Shown: positions 4,553-5,449 of the stretch, piece by piece | Layout of the letters: each line of letters starts with the position of its first letter | Position numbering within the stretch: position 1 is the first letter of the stretch | Position numbers and translations under genes: made by a program | Notes under the pieces: model-generated | Seen by the model: the letters and a program-made list of their open reading frames with translations, nothing else | The model's database searches: none | Told to the model about the DNA's origin: nothing | NCBI GenBank assembly: GCA_020428565.1 | Contig: JAGQMT010000040.1 | Coordinates: forward strand, 1 to 5,449 | DNA: 5,449 nucleotides | Direction of reading: 5' to 3' | From: Candidatus Saccharimonadota bacterium | GTDB taxonomy: Bacteria > Patescibacteriota > Saccharimonadia > Saccharimonadales > JACDBH01

Positions 4553-4612
4553 AGGTTTATTCCTCCATGTCTGGCGTTATATTGACGCCTTATTCCTTAA
4601 ACCTCTCTTGTG
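4553..4612 (-). promoter_or_regulatory. hsp20 5' leader: candidate RNA thermometer
   Basis: In the predicted ~60-nt leader, AGGUUUA (4604-4598) is perfectly complementary to UAAACCU (4559-4553), the seven bases directly before the AUG. This AU-rich 7-bp helix would enclose a GC-rich hairpin (GGCGU 4589-4585 with ACGCC 4577-4573) and the Shine-Dalgarno GGAGG (4566-4562), locking the spacer between ribosome site and start codon. Small heat-shock genes are a classic setting for such thermometers (ROSE, fourU). The pairing is seen; the thermosensing role is inferred. Confidence 0.4.
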
Positions 4613-4618
4613 AGGTCA

Positions 4619-4648
4619 AGTATACCGCAACAGTTGACCGCACTGCAA
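4619..4648 (-). promoter_or_regulatory. Candidate hsp20 promoter (TTGCAG-N18-TATACT)
   Basis: On the minus strand TATACT (4624-4619, 5 of 6) follows TTGCAG (4648-4643, weak) by 18 bp, predicting a start near 4612. An inverted repeat ACCTC-N6-GAGGT (4616-4601) straddles that start. No CIRCE element (TTAGCACTC-N9-GAGTGCTAA) is present. Confidence 0.4.
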
Positions 4649-4661
4649 ATGCGCTTATTGT
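4634..4661 (+). promoter_or_regulatory. Candidate comF promoter (TTGACC-N16-TATTGT)
   Basis: TTGACC (4634-4639, 5 of 6) and TATTGT (4656-4661, 4 of 6) are 16 bp apart, predicting a start near 4668 and a ~53-nt leader. The leader has no Shine-Dalgarno before the ATG at 4721, which weakens this reading against the closer extended -10 at 4703-4711. Confidence 0.3.
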
Positions 4662-4702
4662 TATTTACAACATTAAAAAGACAACACTGTATATTGAATG
4701 GC

Positions 4703-4711
4703 TGTGATAAA
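4703..4711 (+). promoter_or_regulatory. Alternative comF promoter: extended -10-like TGTGATAAA
   Basis: TGT plus GATAAA (4 of 6 match) ends 9 nt before the ATG at 4721. This is the same placement seen for the two leaderless-type promoters at 1042-1050 and 1141-1146, and would also give a ~3-nt leader. The match is weaker than at those sites. Confidence 0.35.
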
Positions 4712-4720
4712 GTCTGCTCA

Positions 4721-5395
4721 ATGAAAGTCCTACGACCGATCTTGGATTTGATTGCTCCTGAGGATTGTTTGAGCTGCGGGCGTGAAGGCAGTGCGCTGTG
4801 CGCCTGGTGCTCGGCTGATGCCTTCGATACTTTGCCAGACAGATGCTTTAAGTGCTTGGCCTCGAGCCCCGATAGTTCTGTTTGCAAAAAGTGCCGCCAC
4901 GGTACACCGATCAGGAGGGTTTTTGTGCGGACGCTATACAAGGATTTGGCCAAAGATCTTGTACAGCACATGAAGTTCAATCCCAGTAGATCAGTCGCTG
5001 AGGTCCTGGCTCGACAAATGACCCAAAGCCTGCCCTACCTATCTGAAGGTACCCTGGTCTGCGCGGTTCCGACGTCCAGAGCTCGTGTCCGGCAGCGGGG
5101 CTTTGATCATTGCCAGATTTTGGCTCGGGAGATTGCCGGCATGAAGGGTTTGCGACATCAACCGGTTCTCATTCGCTACGGCCGGTCTAAACAAGTTGGC
5201 AGCAAGCGTGAGAACAGAATAAGCCAGGTAAAGGGTGTGTACGTAGCTAACCATAAATACAGCATTAAAGGCAGGAATATTCTGCTAATAGATGACGTTG
5301 TGACTACTGGGGCGACTATCTCAGAAGCCGCTACGGAGCTCAAGAAAGCTGGTGCCAAAAGTGTAGATGCCTGCATTTTTGCCCAGAGTATCTAG
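4721..5395 (+). CDS. comF: ComF family protein: zinc-finger phosphoribosyltransferase
   Basis: The 224-residue product matches the usual ComF size. The N-terminal part has four CxxC pairs (C16/C19, C27/C30, C42/C45, C55/C58), enough for two zinc sites. The C-terminal phosphoribosyltransferase domain includes Val-Pro-Thr-Ser-Arg (116-120), Arg-Gln-Arg-Gly-Phe-Asp (124-129), the Arg...Gln-Val-Gly...Arg-x-x-Arg region (155-166) and the PRPP-binding loop Ile-Asp-Asp-Val-Val-Thr-Thr-Gly-Ala-Thr (190-199). ComF proteins are needed for natural transformation in several bacteria, acting on the cytoplasmic side of DNA uptake; the reaction is not settled. The frame stays open upstream to a GTG at 4610, but ATG 4721 is preferred because the preceding 37 codons carry no family feature, would overlap the hsp20 promoter region, and lack a ribosome site. 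It is divergent from hsp20; base composition looks more GC-rich than the pilin genes. Confidence 0.95.
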   Translation: MKVLRPILDLIAPEDCLSCGREGSALCAWCSADAFDTLPDRCFKCLASSPDSSVCKKCRHGTPIRRVFVRTLYKDLAKDLVQHMKFNPSRSVAEVLARQMTQSLPYLSEGTLVCAVPTSRARVRQRGFDHCQILAREIAGMKGLRHQPVLIRYGRSKQVGSKRENRISQVKGVYVANHKYSIKGRNILLIDDVVTTGATISEAATELKKAGAKSVDACIFAQSI

Positions 5396-5433
5396 GTGGC
5401 TTGATTGACTGATCCATTGTTGCCAGAATGAAC

Positions 5434-5449
5434 AAAAAACCAGACCAAG
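5434..5449 (+). terminator. Possible left arm of a comF terminator, cut by the window edge
   Basis: About 38 nt after the comF stop the sequence reads A6 followed by CCAGACCAAG to the end. This resembles the A-rich, CC-containing left arm of the terminator at 3755-3792. A right arm such as CTTGGTCTGG plus T6 would have to lie outside. The alternative is a new gene starting at ATG 5428 (Met-Asn-Lys-Lys-Pro-Asp-Gln), for which no ribosome site is visible. Confidence 0.3.

Noticed and set aside
4610..4720. GTG 4610 as the start of comF
   Set aside because: The extra 37 residues lack any ComF feature, overlap the hsp20 promoter region, and make the protein longer than usual; ATG 4721 leads directly into the first CxxC pair.
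1..5449. CRISPR array, insertion sequence or tRNA genes
   Set aside because: No regularly spaced repeats, no terminal inverted repeats with a transposase, and no cloverleaf with a T-loop motif were found on either strand.

Overview
The window looks like chromosomal DNA of a Patescibacteria/CPR organism, most likely a Saccharibacterium (TM7). The reasons are compact gene packing, moderate AT-richness, a tandem array of short VirB2/TrbC-like two-helix pilin genes, and a divergent exported protein with a Gly-Trp-x-x-Cys-Pro-Val block that I associate from memory with type IV secretion-like loci of these bacteria. The genetic code appears standard. The taxonomic call is an inference from gene content, not from a marker gene.

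Layout. (1) Bases 1-1033, minus strand: the N-terminal 344 codons of a long exported protein, cut by the left edge and easy to miss because its stop lies outside the window. (2) Bases 1034-1155: a divergent control region with two outward promoters, both placing the predicted transcript start only 2-3 nt before the start codon. (3) Bases 1156-3716, plus strand: six consecutive small pilin-like genes (called A to F here). Five have a signal peptide and cysteines in the mature domain. The third (C) has neither. A and B overlap by 4 nt, the other gaps are short, and there are candidate internal promoters before C and F. (4) Bases 3717-4060: non-coding, with a terminator for the pilin array, a 10-bp tandem repeat, and a terminator for the next minus-strand gene. 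(5) Bases 4061-4552, minus strand: an Hsp20 small heat-shock protein whose 5' leader can fold so that the stretch between the Shine-Dalgarno and the start codon is paired, a candidate RNA thermometer. (6) Bases 4721-5395, plus strand: a ComF-type phosphoribosyltransferase with four CxxC pairs. (7) The last 54 bases hold what may be the left arm of a terminator cut by the window edge.

How the parts fit. The divergent exported protein and the six pilin-like proteins probably serve one envelope-spanning, type IV secretion-like or pilus-like structure: one long extracytoplasmic component plus several alternative or stoichiometrically different pilin subunits. No ATPase (VirB4/VirB11/VirD4) is visible here, so assignment to a complete secretion system rests on neighbours outside the window. 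Hsp20 and ComF are divergently transcribed housekeeping or competence genes and appear functionally separate from the pilin array.
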